A DNA stretch of 64,000 nt from Aggregatibacter actinomycetemcomitans. Its GTDB lineage: Bacteria > Pseudomonadota > Gammaproteobacteria > Enterobacterales > Pasteurellaceae. The DNA lies in NCBI RefSeq assembly GCF_003130205.1, contig NZ_NRDF01000001.1, positions 186,001-250,000 of the forward strand. The letters are read 5' to 3'. The position numbers were made by a program, and so were the translations under genes. The notes under the pieces were generated by a model. That model made no database searches, had not been told where the DNA came from, and saw only the letters and a list, made by a program, of their open reading frames with translations. Each line of letters begins with the position of its first letter. Position 1 is the stretch's first letter. Shown here piece after piece: positions 38,184 through 48,336 of the stretch.

Positions 38184-39902
38184 TTAATTCAATACCTGAA
38201 TACCGCCGTTTTGGTATTGGAACCAGGTCATATCACGTTCGATATTACAATTCGGGCCGGCGCTTAATTTACCGGTTAAACCGTCAATGTTGTAGCCCGG
38301 TACTTGGCGAAGTTCATTGAAATGGTTGATTAATAACCAGGAATCGGCACCCATCGCATATAAACGCATTAAGGAATAATCATTATTGGTTTCGGTCGCC
38401 ACTTTTTGATATCGCGCGGAATCCGTATCTTTAAAGAACGGAATATCGCTGAATTGCAATCCGTTCATCAATAAACGATATTCAGGTCCATTGTTGGAGG
38501 AGTTGCTGCGTGAGCTGGCGTACAATTTAATGTTGTTGCCGCTGTTATCAATGACGCTTTTCAAGTCGGATAATTCTTCACTTTTCGCAACGATATACAG
38601 CCCTTGTACGCTTTGTCCTTGTAATGCAACGCCGACATCACCGGCTTGGTTGTAATATTTGATATTCGCATCGGTGCCGGATAATTGTTGCCAACGCACA
38701 TTGAATGCGGTTGCGGTACGCTGTCCTAAATCATTTTGCGGCACGGCGACCATCGGTTCGCGAATGCCGTCACGCCACATTTTGTTGGCGGCGGATTCCG
38801 CTTCGTCTTCAGGCGATAAACCGTAGTAACACACCTGACCGATGGCGCGGGCATTCGGGGTGGAATTCAGGGCAAGCACGTCTAAGCCTTGAATGGCGGA
38901 CGGATTGTTAAAAATAACATCCACATTTTGTTTCAATAACGGACCGATAAGGGCGCGCACACCGGCTTGTCTGGCTTGTTCGATGATTTCGTTCATCGGG
39001 GTGGCTACGGTGTCATACACTTGCACCTGAATAGTGGTATCTTCGCCTTTTGCCGCATCAAAACCGGATTTAATGGTGTTACCCAAAACCTGACCGTTAC
39101 CGCTTAACGGTAAAAGCAAACCGATTTGTGAAAGGGCGGTTTGTTGGAAGTTAAATAAACCCTGTAACTCGGTTGGGAATAAATAGGCGGCGGAGTGGCT
39201 CGGATAGGATGACTTCCAGCTTTGTAATGCCTGACTTAATTGAGTCGCTTGATTTAAGTTGTCGTTATAGGCGCGGGCTAATGCCAACCAACCGGCTAAA
39301 GCCAAATTGCCTTCATCGGACGTATTATGGATTAAACCACGATTAGTACGACGTAATAATGCCCAAGTGCGGTCATTATTTTCTTGTTTTCTTTGCACAT
39401 CGCTCAACACCTGATCCATTTCAATGCGCGCTTTCAGCGCATCAATAATGGCATTTTGGTTTTCTGCAACACGGGCTTTCACCGCGTAATAACGCCCGAC
39501 TTGAGAAGCACTTAATTGGGTTAAATCAATGTCTCTGAGTAAGTTTTCCGCCTCGTTATTTTGACCTTTCACTGCTGCAATATCGGCATCAATCAAGGTT
39601 TTATCTAATAACTGTTCCGGATTTAACTCGGTCAATTCATTTAATAAAGATTGCGCTTGCGCCACTTTATTTTCGGTAACTAAAACGCGCGCGGCTAAAA
39701 GTTTATAGGTTTGCTGATCTTCAATATCTTGTGTTTGTCCGATTTTGTTCATGTAAAATTCGGAGCTGGCATTCGCATCTTTTTTTAGCTCGCCGGTGAA
39801 GCTGCTGCCGAAGAAATTCGTCGTACAACCGGCTAAAAAGAGCGTAAATAAAAAGGGCATTAATCGATTTTTTAAATTAATGCGTTGTAATAGAATAGGC
39901 AT
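38184..39902 (-). CDS. lpoA: LpoA, lipoprotein activator of PBP1a
   Basis: A 572-residue outer-membrane lipoprotein (H. influenzae LpoA about 575). Lipobox LFLAGC with C26; the N-terminal part (about 30-250) is TPR-like and the C-terminal part (about 255-570) is a periplasmic-binding-protein fold with QIGLLLPLSGNGQVLG, LIGPLLKQNVDVI and VLALNSTPNARAIGQVCYYG. It reaches through the peptidoglycan to stimulate PBP1a. GGAGTAATT supports the ATG. First gene of the four-gene unit, divergent from rsmI. Confidence 0.95.
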   Translation of the reverse strand: MPILLQRINLKNRLMPFLFTLFLAGCTTNFFGSSFTGELKKDANASSEFYMNKIGQTQDIEDQQTYKLLAARVLVTENKVAQAQSLLNELTELNPEQLLDKTLIDADIAAVKGQNNEAENLLRDIDLTQLSASQVGRYYAVKARVAENQNAIIDALKARIEMDQVLSDVQRKQENNDRTWALLRRTNRGLIHNTSDEGNLALAGWLALARAYNDNLNQATQLSQALQSWKSSYPSHSAAYLFPTELQGLFNFQQTALSQIGLLLPLSGNGQVLGNTIKSGFDAAKGEDTTIQVQVYDTVATPMNEIIEQARQAGVRALIGPLLKQNVDVIFNNPSAIQGLDVLALNSTPNARAIGQVCYYGLSPEDEAESAANKMWRDGIREPMVAVPQNDLGQRTATAFNVRWQQLSGTDANIKYYNQAGDVGVALQGQSVQGLYIVAKSEELSDLKSVIDNSGNNIKLYASSRSNSSNNGPEYRLLMNGLQFSDIPFFKDTDSARYQKVATETNNDYSLMRLYAMGADSWLLINHFNELRQVPGYNIDGLTGKLSAGPNCNIERDMTWFQYQNGGIQVLN

Positions 39903-39978
39903 AATTACTCCATTGGTTTAAACAATCGGAGCGATCTTACTTATCTCACCAACTAAAAGCAAATAAAAGAAGCACGAA

Positions 39979-40827
39979 ATGAGCAATTCAAAAGGAATTT
40001 TATACATCGTCGCCACCCCCATCGGCAATTTGCAGGACATCACCCAACGGGCGTTAGACGCCTTCCAAAAAGTGGATTTAATCGCGGCGGAAGACACCCG
40101 TCACAGCGGGTTGTTATTAAGCCATCACGGGATTAAAAAGCCGTTTTTTGCATTGCATGATCATAACGAACAACAAAAAGCGGGCGCGTTGGTGGAGAAA
40201 TTATCACAAGGCATCAACATTGCGTTAATTTCCGACGCAGGTACGCCGCTTATCAGCGATCCGGGCTTTCATTTGGTGCGTCAATGTCGTCAGTCCGGCA
40301 TTCGGGTTGTGCCGCTGCCCGGTGCTTGCGCGGCAATTACCGCGTTATGCGCGTCCGGCATCGCGTCCGATCGTTTCTGTTTTGAAGGCTTCCTACCGGC
40401 GAAAAGCAAAGCCCGTTTGGACAAACTGAAAAACGTCGCCGAAGAAGACCGCACTTTAATCTTCTACGAATCCACCCATCGCATTTTAGACAGCCTTGCG
40501 GATATGCAAACGGTGTTCGGTGGCGAACGTTATGTGGTTTTAGCCCGTGAAATCACCAAAACCTGGGAGACCATTCATGGTGATCAGTTGGCGGATTTGC
40601 TGGCTTGGCTGCAAGAAGATCCTAATCGCACCAAAGGCGAAATGGTGGTAATCGTCGAAGGCAAAAAGAAAGAAGAAAACGCCGAAGAAATCTCGCCGCA
40701 AGCCATAAAAGCCCTTGAGCTCATCAGCCGCGAATTGCCGTTAAAAAAAGCTGCTGCTATTGTGGCGGAGCTTTACGGTTATAAGAAAAATCAGTTGTAT
40801 CAATTCGGATTGGCATTTTTGAGTTAA
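39979..40827 (+). CDS. rsmI: 16S rRNA 2'-O-ribose C1402 methyltransferase
   Basis: A 282-residue tetrapyrrole-methylase-fold enzyme that methylates C1402 in the ribosomal P site. Typical segments: [64 protein letters not shown] and FYESTHRI. The C-terminal small helical domain is present. Divergence from lpoA is conserved in E. coli. An uptake core (40448-40456) is in the coding sequence. Confidence 0.96.
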   Translation: MSNSKGILYIVATPIGNLQDITQRALDAFQKVDLIAAEDTRHSGLLLSHHGIKKPFFALHDHNEQQKAGALVEKLSQGINIALISDAGTPLISDPGFHLVRQCRQSGIRVVPLPGACAAITALCASGIASDRFCFEGFLPAKSKARLDKLKNVAEEDRTLIFYESTHRILDSLADMQTVFGGERYVVLAREITKTWETIHGDQLADLLAWLQEDPNRTKGEMVVIVEGKKKEENAEEISPQAIKALELISRELPLKKAAAIVAELYGYKKNQLYQFGLAFLS

Positions 40828-40962
40828 AAGTGCGGTGGTTTTCTTCAGTGTTTCTTATTCTCCAAAGGTGTGTTTAGTCAATACATTGGCATGCTATTCT
40901 CCCCCAAATTTTTCATTAAACTGGAAACTAAATCCACTATCTGAATTATGAATAGTGTTAAG

Positions 40963-40978
40963 CGTGATCATGATCACA
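40963..40978 (+). promoter_or_regulatory. CRP site upstream of glpD
   Basis: CGTGATCATGATCACA: inner half-sites GTGA and TCAC with 6-bp spacing, one mismatch from TGTGA-N6-TCACA. It lies about 120 bp before the glpD ATG. Confidence 0.7.
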
Positions 40979-41032
40979 ATATTTGAAAATTGTCCGCGCC
41001 TTTGTTTCCTTTGGTTTCGTTTGCTATGCTAA

Positions 41033-41052
41033 AATGAGCATAAACGAACATT
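41033..41052 (+). promoter_or_regulatory. GlpR operator upstream of glpD
   Basis: Two abutting 10-bp half-sites, AATGAGCATA and AACGAACATT. The right one is a perfect match to the GlpR half-site WATKYTCGWW on the reverse strand; the left matches 7 of 10. Located 45 bp before the ATG, overlapping the probable promoter. Confidence 0.65.
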
Positions 41053-41096
41053 TGGGTTTAAAAATAAACAAATTTACATCAAATTCGAGGTGGAAA

Positions 41097-42686
41097 ATGC
41101 AAAGAAATACTGAACTTGAAAAAGTGAAGAGTGCGGATAAGTGGGATTTTATCGTCATCGGTGGCGGCGCCAGCGGTTTAGGGATTGCTTTAGACGCGGC
41201 ATCCCGCGGCTATAAAACCTTGCTGTTGGAAGGTTATGACTTTGCAAAAGGGACTTCAAGCCGTAGTACCAAATTAGTTCACGGCGGCGTACGTTATTTG
41301 GCGGCAGGCGATGTGGCGTTAGTAAGAGAAGCTTTGCGCGAACGCGGTCGTTTAGCAAAAAACGCGTCCCACCTGTTCAAAAATCAGAATTTTATTATTC
41401 CTAACTACAATCTTATCGACAGCGTGAAATATCGTGTCGGCTTGGGGTTGTATGATTATTTATCCGGCGATTTAAGTTTGGGCAAAACCATTGCTATTAA
41501 TAAAGACACCACGATGCAGCGTTTACCAACCTTAAACGGAACCGATTTAAAAAGCGGCGTGGTGTATAAAGATGGTCAGTTTGATGATTCCCGCCTAGCG
41601 GTAAATATCGCGCAAACCGTGGTTGAACAAGGCGGTACCGTACTTAACTATGCGAAAGTGACCGAGTTGTTAAAAGACGAGCAAGGTAAAATCAACGGCG
41701 TTAAATTTACCGATGAATTAAACGGCGAACAATATAACGTGCATGGTACGGCAGTGATTAATGCCACCGGTGTATTCATGAATGAGGTTTTATCCATGGA
41801 TCACGGTACCGATAAAAAATTCGTGGTGCCAAGCCAAGGGGTGCATTTGGTATTGGATAAATCCTTCTTACCGAGCGATGACGCGTTAATGATCCCGAAA
41901 ACCTCCGACGGTCGTGTTTTATTCGCCGTGCCATGGCATGAACGACTGGTAGTCGGGACAACGGATACGCTGGTGAAAGAACCGTCTTACGAACCAATTG
42001 CATTGGAGCAGGAAATTCAATTTATTTTGGATACGGCAGGTCAGTACTTAACCAAGAAGCCTACTCGCGATGATGTATTGAGTATTTTTGCCGGTTTACG
42101 TCCGTTAGCGGCGCCGGAAAAAGCCGGTCAAAGCACCAAAGAAGTGTCCCGTAGCCATAAAGTGGTGGTGAGCGATAGCGGTTTGGTGACCATTACCGGC
42201 GGCAAATGGACGACTTATCGTCAAATGTCGGAAGATACGGTGGATGAAGCCGTGAAAGTGCATCCGCAATTGGCGAAAAAAGCCTGTGTCACCACGAATT
42301 TGGCGATTCACGGTAAAATTCCTGCGGAACAGGTGGATTTGAAAAATCACTTATATATTTACGGTGCCGACATCCCGGCAATTAAAGCCTTAGAAGCGGA
42401 AAATCCGGAAATGGCGGAAAAAATTCACCCGCGTCACCCGAATACTGTTGCAGAAGTGGTTTGGGCGGCTCGTCAGGAAATGGCGCAATCTGTGGAAGAT
42501 GTCCTTGCCCGCCGCGTGCGTTTGTTGTTCCTTGATGCCCGTGCGGCGATGGACAGTGCAGCAAAAGTGGCAAATATTCTGGCGAAAGAATTAGGCAAAG
42601 ATGCGCAATGGGAAAAAGAGCAAACAGAAAAATTCTTAAACATTGCGAAACATTATTTGCTTGTGGATCACACGCCGCAAGTCTAG
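41097..42686 (+). CDS. glpD: Aerobic glycerol-3-phosphate dehydrogenase
   Basis: A 529-residue membrane-associated flavoprotein that oxidises glycerol-3-phosphate and feeds electrons to quinone. FAD site FIVIGGGASGLGIALDAASR; GTSSRSTKLVHGGVRYL and FAVPWHERLVVGTTDT are GlpD signatures. The ATG at 41097 follows CGAGGTGGAAA; the open frame continues upstream through the operator region and is not coding. CRP and GlpR sites upstream indicate catabolite and glycerol control. Followed by a terminator and ndh, so two respiratory dehydrogenases are neighbours. Confidence 0.95.
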   Translation: MQRNTELEKVKSADKWDFIVIGGGASGLGIALDAASRGYKTLLLEGYDFAKGTSSRSTKLVHGGVRYLAAGDVALVREALRERGRLAKNASHLFKNQNFIIPNYNLIDSVKYRVGLGLYDYLSGDLSLGKTIAINKDTTMQRLPTLNGTDLKSGVVYKDGQFDDSRLAVNIAQTVVEQGGTVLNYAKVTELLKDEQGKINGVKFTDELNGEQYNVHGTAVINATGVFMNEVLSMDHGTDKKFVVPSQGVHLVLDKSFLPSDDALMIPKTSDGRVLFAVPWHERLVVGTTDTLVKEPSYEPIALEQEIQFILDTAGQYLTKKPTRDDVLSIFAGLRPLAAPEKAGQSTKEVSRSHKVVVSDSGLVTITGGKWTTYRQMSEDTVDEAVKVHPQLAKKACVTTNLAIHGKIPAEQVDLKNHLYIYGADIPAIKALEAENPEMAEKIHPRHPNTVAEVVWAARQEMAQSVEDVLARRVRLLFLDARAAMDSAAKVANILAKELGKDAQWEKEQTEKFLNIAKHYLLVDHTPQV

Positions 42687-42720
42687 TCAAGAATATAAGA
42701 ATACTCAATGAACTCTTAAA

Positions 42721-42744
42721 GGCAATTCTATATTGCCCTTTTTT
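42721..42744 (+). terminator. Terminator of glpD
   Basis: GGCAAT-TCTAT-ATTGCC followed by CTTTTTT, 35 bases after the stop. Confidence 0.85.
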
Positions 42745-42871
42745 GTATTTACATAATGGTAGCGAGGTATTTTACTTTTTTTACAAATCAACCCTAAGCA
42801 AAAATAATAAATTGGTGTTAAAATATTGTTAATTAAATTTTGCAATTTTTTTATTTAGTTTAGAGGTAGTT

Positions 42872-44209
42872 ATGAAAAACATCGTTATTGTCGGTGGTGG
42901 TGCCGGTGGGTTAGAACTTGCCACCCACTTAGGCAACAAACTTGGATGTCAAAAACGCGCTAATGTCACTTTAATTGACCGTAACCAAACCCATTTATGG
43001 AAGCCGTTATTGCATGAATTGGCAACAGGCGCATTAGATGACGGCGTAGAGGCTTTGAGTTATCGTGCCCATGCCTGCAATCATCATTTCAATTTTGAGC
43101 AAGGTTCCATGGTTGGCTTAAATCGTCAGCACAAATATGTAGAACTTGCCCCGGTTTACGGTGAAGACGGCGATATGATTGTGGTTTCCCGTCGTATTCC
43201 TTATGATTATTTAGTCATTGCCATCGGCAGTAAATCCAACGATTTCAATACCAAAGGCGTGGCAGAAAACTGTATCTTCTTAGATAACCCGTCACAAGCC
43301 ATGCGCTTCCAACACAAAATGTTGGAGCTGTTCCTTAAATTCCGTGAAAATCAAGCCCTGGATGATATTGGTGAGGAAGAGAGTAAACAACAATTGGTGG
43401 AAGACGGGCGTATTAATATCGCCATTGTTGGCGCGGGCGCAACGGGCGTGGAACTTTCTGCCGAACTTTATAATGCGGCAGAGCATTTGTCTTCTTATGG
43501 ATACGGTCAAATTGACAGCAGCCGCTTAAAAGTCACCTTAGTAGAAGCCGGTCCGCGTATTCTGCCAGCCTTGCCGGAGCGTATTTCTAATGACGCCACG
43601 GAAGAATTACGTAAACTCGGCGTAGATGTAAAAACTAATACGATGATTGTTGAAGCGAATAAAAAACAATTGGTGACAAAAGATGGTCAGTTAATTGCTG
43701 CAGATTTAATCGTGTGGTCGGCGGGCATTCGCACGTCAACCATTACAAAAAATTTCGATGGTTTGGAAATTAACCGCATTAATCAACTTGTTGTGAAGAA
43801 GACGTTACAAACTACAAACGACAGTACGATTTTTGCTATGGGGGACTGTTGTTTCTTGATGCAAGATGATGGAAAACCGGTTCCGCCTAAGGCGCAGGCA
43901 GCCCATCAAATGGCAAGTTTATGTGCGAAAAATATGGTTGCTTTATTTGATAATAAACCGTTAAAAGACTTTGAATATAATGATAAGGGATCGTTGGTTT
44001 CCTTATCGGAATTCACCGCTTTTGGTGCCTTAAGCGGTAAAATCACGGGCGGTTCTTCGATGACCATTGAAGGGAAAATCGCGCAATGGGTATATGTTTC
44101 ACTTTATCGTATGCATCAGGCGGCGTTACACGGCTGCTTTAAAACCGGTTTGATTATTGTGGTAGGGCATTTGAATCGCTTCCTGCGCCCATCATTAAAA
44201 TTGCATTAA
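42872..44209 (+). CDS. ndh: Type II NADH:quinone dehydrogenase
   Basis: A 445-residue single-subunit, non-proton-pumping NADH dehydrogenase. FAD site [23 protein letters not shown] site [19 protein letters not shown]; second FAD contact FAMGDCC. The C-terminal ~40 residues are amphipathic and anchor the enzyme to the membrane. AGAGGTAGTT precedes the ATG. It has its own upstream AT-rich promoter region after the glpD terminator. Confidence 0.95.
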   Translation: MKNIVIVGGGAGGLELATHLGNKLGCQKRANVTLIDRNQTHLWKPLLHELATGALDDGVEALSYRAHACNHHFNFEQGSMVGLNRQHKYVELAPVYGEDGDMIVVSRRIPYDYLVIAIGSKSNDFNTKGVAENCIFLDNPSQAMRFQHKMLELFLKFRENQALDDIGEEESKQQLVEDGRINIAIVGAGATGVELSAELYNAAEHLSSYGYGQIDSSRLKVTLVEAGPRILPALPERISNDATEELRKLGVDVKTNTMIVEANKKQLVTKDGQLIAADLIVWSAGIRTSTITKNFDGLEINRINQLVVKKTLQTTNDSTIFAMGDCCFLMQDDGKPVPPKAQAAHQMASLCAKNMVALFDNKPLKDFEYNDKGSLVSLSEFTAFGALSGKITGGSSMTIEGKIAQWVYVSLYRMHQAALHGCFKTGLIIVVGHLNRFLRPSLKLH

Positions 44210-44260
44210 TAAAAAACGTTGTTTTTTATGACCGCACTTTAATTTCACTGTACTTTAGAT

Positions 44261-44287
44261 AAAAAAGCACCTGTAAGGTGCTTTTTT
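44261..44287. terminator. Bidirectional terminator between ndh and azoR
   Basis: AAAAAAGCACC-TGTAA-GGTGCTTTTTT, symmetrical A and T runs, between converging genes. An uptake core (44231-44239) lies just before it. Confidence 0.9.
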
Positions 44288-44300
44288 GTTTCTTATAGAA

Positions 44301-44891
44301 TTAAAGTGCGGCCACAATTTTATCTATTTCTGCTTTCGCTTGCGCTTGTGCTTTTTCAACCGCTTCAGGACCAAAACCAATGCCTTCTGCATACACGAAT
44401 TGCACATCGGTAATGCCCACGAAACCTAAAATCATTTTTAAGTATGCGGTGACAATATCAGAAGATTGATTTTGATGTAACCCGCCGAATGCAGCTAATA
44501 CCACGGCTTTTTTGTCTGTTAATAATCCTTCAGGGCCTTTCTCTGTATATTGGAATGTTACGCGAGGGCGTGCAATGAAATCAAAATAGCTTTTTAATTG
44601 GGTAGGGATATTAAAGTTATACATCGGTGCATTGATGATAATGGTGTTTGCGTTTTTAATTTCGGCGACCAATTCATCAGATAACGCCAATAGTGCATTT
44701 TCTTCCGCTGTCGTCGGTTGACCGCGTAGGGCGGTTGTAGCAGTGGCATCAAAGTGAGGAAGTTGATTTACCGCAAGATCGCGCACGACGATATTTTTGC
44801 CTGCAAGCTTGCTTTCCAAATAATCAGATAATTGATTGGTTTGTGAATTGCCTGCCAGAATACTGGATTTTAATATAAGAACGTTGTCCAT
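44301..44891 (-). CDS. azoR: FMN-dependent NADH-azoreductase
   Basis: A 196-residue flavodoxin-fold quinone/azo reductase of the AzoR (AcpD) family. FMN-binding segments: [39 protein letters not shown] and AAFGGLHQ. Likely physiological role is two-electron quinone reduction against thiol stress. Single gene with an uptake core (44930-44938) before it. Confidence 0.93.
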   Translation of the reverse strand: MDNVLILKSSILAGNSQTNQLSDYLESKLAGKNIVVRDLAVNQLPHFDATATTALRGQPTTAEENALLALSDELVAEIKNANTIIINAPMYNFNIPTQLKSYFDFIARPRVTFQYTEKGPEGLLTDKKAVVLAAFGGLHQNQSSDIVTAYLKMILGFVGITDVQFVYAEGIGFGPEAVEKAQAQAKAEIDKIVAAL

Positions 44892-45082
44892 TTTATTTCT
44901 TCCTAAATGAATGAGTGAAAAGTGCGGTCATTTTAACGAGTGTTTTTTAAAAATAAAGGTGGTCTTTTGAAAAGCACTGTTAACGATGGGTTAATAATCC
45001 GATTTATTTGAGAGATAAAGTAGCTTTAAGGAAAGGCTTCTCCTATAATCTGGTTTCTTATTAATAATATGAAGGAAAAATT

Positions 45083-46141
45083 ATGTGGTCGGAAATTTTT
45101 ATTGGTTATGGTGTATTTCTTTTGGAAGTTATCACGCTATTACTTGTGATCGCCGCCGTGGTCGCGATGATTATTGCGATCAAACAGAAAAAAGCGCATT
45201 TACACGGTGAATTGGTGATTACCGATTTATCCAAAGAATTTGAGGAAAATGGTAAAAAATTAAGCGATTTTCACCTCACCGAAGACGAATTAAAAGCGGC
45301 GGAAAAAGCTGAGAAAAAAGCGGAAAAAGCGAAAGCAAAAGCATTAAAAGCGCAACGTAAAAAAGGCGAAAATCCGGAAGAAGAACGTAAGCCAATTCTT
45401 TATGTTTTACATTTTAAGGGGGATATTTCTGCTTCGGAGACAGCAGCGCTAAGAGAGGAAATCAGCGCTATTATTCAAGTTGTCAAGCCTACTGATGAAG
45501 TTTTGCTATGCTTGGAAAGCCCGGGCGGTGTTGTACATGGCTATGGGCTCGCTGCTTCTCAATTAATGCGTTTGAAACAACGCAATATTAGATTAACCGT
45601 TGCCGTGGATAAAGTAGCAGCAAGCGGCGGTTATATGATGGCCTGTGTCGCCGATAAAATTGTATCCGCACCCTTTGCCATTATCGGTTCTATCGGTGTG
45701 GTAGCACAGATTCCAAATGTTCATCGCCTATTAAAAAAATATGATGTGGATGTAGACGTGATGACGGCAGGCGAATATAAACGCACTATGACGATTTTTG
45801 GTGAAAATACCGAAAAAGGAAAGCAAAAATTCCAACAGGAATTGGAAGAAACCCATCAATTATTCAAGCAATTTGTCGCACAGAATCGACCGCACTTGGA
45901 TCTGGATAAAGTGGCAACAGGGGAACATTGGTTCGGTCAGCAGGCATTAAATTTAAATTTAGTGGATGACATTATGACCAGCGATGATTTGTTATTACAG
46001 GCGATGAAAGAGAAATCGGTTATTGGCGTAAAATATGCGGTGAAGAAATCGTTATTACAAAAAGTCGGTAAACAGGTGGAAGAAAGTGCCGATAATATTG
46101 CGTTACGTTGGCTTAAGAAAAATGAAAGAACATTGATATAA
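45083..46141 (+). CDS. sohB: Inner-membrane S49 peptidase SohB
   Basis: A 352-residue protein with an N-terminal membrane helix (about residues 8-31), a Lys/Ala/Glu-rich charged linker (about 70-100), then a single S49 domain with the nucleophile in CLESPGGVVHGYG and the catalytic Lys in DKVAASGGYMMACVADKI's family position. E. coli SohB (349) is a multicopy suppressor of loss of DegP. GAAGGAAAAATT precedes the ATG. Second S49 protease in the window besides sppA. Confidence 0.93.
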   Translation: MWSEIFIGYGVFLLEVITLLLVIAAVVAMIIAIKQKKAHLHGELVITDLSKEFEENGKKLSDFHLTEDELKAAEKAEKKAEKAKAKALKAQRKKGENPEEERKPILYVLHFKGDISASETAALREEISAIIQVVKPTDEVLLCLESPGGVVHGYGLAASQLMRLKQRNIRLTVAVDKVAASGGYMMACVADKIVSAPFAIIGSIGVVAQIPNVHRLLKKYDVDVDVMTAGEYKRTMTIFGENTEKGKQKFQQELEETHQLFKQFVAQNRPHLDLDKVATGEHWFGQQALNLNLVDDIMTSDDLLLQAMKEKSVIGVKYAVKKSLLQKVGKQVEESADNIALRWLKKNERTLI

Positions 46142-46331
46142 CGTCCTATATTTTGTCGATTTTATTTACACAGATTGATTGAAAATAGAAAACTCGGATT
46201 TACTTTAATCCGTTTTGTAATTACCATACGGAGCTGAAATTGAAGTTGCGCTATTGCTTTTTGAGCCTTCTTTTTATTATATCTATGGTTCCTTTGGATC
46301 ATTCTACTCACCTAAAAATAAGGTAAAACAG

Positions 46332-47156
46332 ATGAAATTCTCACATTTCTTATTATCTGCAATCGCAGCGGCAACTCTTGCTGCTTGTGGTAACTTAAGT
46401 AAAGTATCTAAAGAAGGTACTCTTGCCGAAGGTTCTGAATTAGTATGGCCTCAAATTGAAAAATCTACATTTAATCATAACGGTAGCCAATTTGGTTCCT
46501 GGCCGAACTGGGACAATGTTCGTATGATTGAAAAAGGTATGAATAAAGATCAGCTTTATAACTTGATTGGTCGTCCGCACTTCGCTGAAGGTTTATTCAG
46601 TGTTCGCGAGTGGGATTATGTGTTTAACTACCGTGAAAACGGCGAGCACAAAGTATGTCAATACAAAATCTTATTCGATTCCGACATGAACGCACAAAAC
46701 TTCTATTGGTATCCGAACGGTTGTAACGGTAATTCTTCTTACTCTTTAACCGCCGATTTCTTATTTGATTTCGACAAAGATACGTTAACGGCGAAAGGTC
46801 GAGAAGTGGTTGATAAAGTGGCGGCACAATTAAAAGAATCCAAAGCGCAGGAAGTAAAAGTTGCCGGTTATACCGATCGTTTAGGTTCCGAAGCGTATAA
46901 CATGGATCTTTCCCAACGTCGTGCGGATCGTGTTAAAAACCGTTTAATTGAACAAGGTATTGATGTTCAAATTAATGCAGTTGGTTACGGTGAAGCTCAC
47001 CAAGTTAAAGCCTGTAACAATGTTAAAGCCGGCCAATTAGTCAGCTGTTTACGTCCAAACCGTCGTGTTGAAATTTCATCTTCCGGTATCACACCAAAAG
47101 ATGAAAGTAAACAAGTTGGCGGCGAAATAGGACCTACACCGTTATATCAAAAATAA
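46332..47156 (+). CDS. OmpA-family lipoprotein with SmpA/OmlA (BamE-like) domain
   Basis: A 275-residue lipoprotein: lipobox LAAC with C19, a BamE-like region at about 60-135 (IEKGMNKDQLYNLIGRPHFA then REWDYVFNY) and an OmpA C-terminal peptidoglycan-binding domain at about 140-255 (FDFDKDTLTAKGREVVDKVA, GYTDRLGSEAYNMDLSQRRA, NRRVEI). The start at 46332 follows AAGGTAAAACAG; the open frame upstream is not coding. It should tether outer membrane to peptidoglycan. It is not Pal: Pal lacks the BamE-like part. Confidence 0.87.
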   Translation: MKFSHFLLSAIAAATLAACGNLSKVSKEGTLAEGSELVWPQIEKSTFNHNGSQFGSWPNWDNVRMIEKGMNKDQLYNLIGRPHFAEGLFSVREWDYVFNYRENGEHKVCQYKILFDSDMNAQNFYWYPNGCNGNSSYSLTADFLFDFDKDTLTAKGREVVDKVAAQLKESKAQEVKVAGYTDRLGSEAYNMDLSQRRADRVKNRLIEQGIDVQINAVGYGEAHQVKACNNVKAGQLVSCLRPNRRVEISSSGITPKDESKQVGGEIGPTPLYQK

Positions 47157-47183
47157 TGGTTAACTCATCGATATATTGATATA

Positions 47184-47212
47184 AAGAAAGGGCATTGTGC
47201 CCTTTCTTTTTT
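47184..47212. terminator. Terminator between the OmpA lipoprotein and the kinase-like gene
   Basis: AAGAAAGGGCA-TTG-TGCCCTTTCTT with a T-run on the plus strand and A-rich flank on the other, between converging genes. Confidence 0.9.
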
Positions 47213-47221
47213 GTGTGGAGA

Positions 47222-48097
47222 TTAAAGATTTTCATAGCGTTGCAATACATCGTGCACCCGTTTATTGGCAAGTGCCACATAATTGCTGTGGAAGCGGCTG
47301 CTGAAGTTGAGTAAATGATAAAGCTGATATACGATTTTTCGATCCTGATAGCCCTCTTCCAGCGGAAAAGTGCGGTCATAATTTTCATAGAATTCACGCG
47401 GGAATGGCTCAAATAATTCGGTAAACGCCAAATCGCATTCCCGATCCCCCCAATAACACGCCGGGTCATAGGTGACGGTATGTCCCTCAATATTGGCGCA
47501 ATTTTCAATCCACAGATTGCCATGCAGCAAAGACGGTTGCGGCTGATGTTTTGCCAGTAGCGCCGCCACGGCTTTGATGATGGTTTCCGTATCACCGAAA
47601 TGCAGTTGTTTTTCCGCACAAAGCTGTAATTGCCAGCCAATCCGCTGTTCACTGAAAAACTTCGCCCAGTGATTGCTCCATTCGTTCGGTTGGTATTGCG
47701 GACCAAGCCAAGTATCAAAAGACAAACCGTAGTTTTCCGAGCCTTGATATTGATGCAAACGGGCGAGCTGTTCACCGAATTCCGCCATATTTTGCAGCGT
47801 ATTCGGTTGCATATTTAACCCTTCCAATAACAAAAAACTGTGATTTTGTGAACAACCCACACCATACACTTCGGGCACGCGTACGGTGTTGGTTTTGCCT
47901 AAAAGGATCAATTGATCCGCTTCGGCGCGGAACATGGAACGGTAGGACTTTTCATTCAATTTCACGAAGATGGGTTGAATGCCGTCATCAATGAGCCAAG
48001 ATTCATGCATTTCGCCCGTATGAATTTTGGTTTTATTTTTGATGGAATAATACGCCCCGAATTGATCAGCTAAAACTTGAGAAATCGACTTCCACAT
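47222..48097 (-). CDS. Fructosamine-kinase-like protein (YniA family) with altered catalytic motif
   Basis: A 291-residue protein of the fructosamine-3-kinase/YniA family. N-terminal lobe HTGEMHESWLIDDGIQPIFV and KLNEKSYRSMFRAEADQL; C-terminal lobe PSLLHGNLWIENCAN, then TYDPACYWGDRECDLAFTEL. The usual HGDLW is HGNLW here: the catalytic-base Asp is Asn at residue 194 (codon AAT). The metal-binding Asn of IEN and Asp of TYDPA remain. So either kinase activity is lost or the lineage uses another base. E. coli places yniA near thrS-infC; here it is divergent from thrS. Contains an uptake core (47368-47376). Confidence 0.85.
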   Translation of the reverse strand: MWKSISQVLADQFGAYYSIKNKTKIHTGEMHESWLIDDGIQPIFVKLNEKSYRSMFRAEADQLILLGKTNTVRVPEVYGVGCSQNHSFLLLEGLNMQPNTLQNMAEFGEQLARLHQYQGSENYGLSFDTWLGPQYQPNEWSNHWAKFFSEQRIGWQLQLCAEKQLHFGDTETIIKAVAALLAKHQPQPSLLHGNLWIENCANIEGHTVTYDPACYWGDRECDLAFTELFEPFPREFYENYDRTFPLEEGYQDRKIVYQLYHLLNFSSRFHSNYVALANKRVHDVLQRYENL

Positions 48098-48296
48098 ACT
48101 ATGTTCCTTCTTTTCGGTTAATCACGCTTGTAGTGTAAAAGATTGAGAAAAAATTACTGTGACTCAAGTCAAAATTTAGACATTTGGTTGCCATTGTAAA
48201 ATATGTTAAAATTGCGCGCCGCATTTGATTTGTCCGCTTGTAAGGATGATAAAAGTGCGGTGGTTTTTTTAAGTGTTTTTAAATGAAATGAAACAA

Positions 48297-48317
48297 GTCA
48301 CCTTGCGTATGGGTGAC
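48297..48317 (+). promoter_or_regulatory. Hairpin just before the thrS ribosome site
   Basis: GTCACC-TTGCGTATG-GGTGAC: 6-bp perfect stem with a 9-base loop containing CGT, ending 9 bases before AAGGA of thrS. In E. coli ThrRS represses its own mRNA by binding a leader hairpin whose loop imitates the tRNA-Thr anticodon (CGU). Position and loop fit such an operator; the resemblance is not proof. Confidence 0.45.
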
Positions 48318-48336
48318 CACTGTATAAGGATTTATT

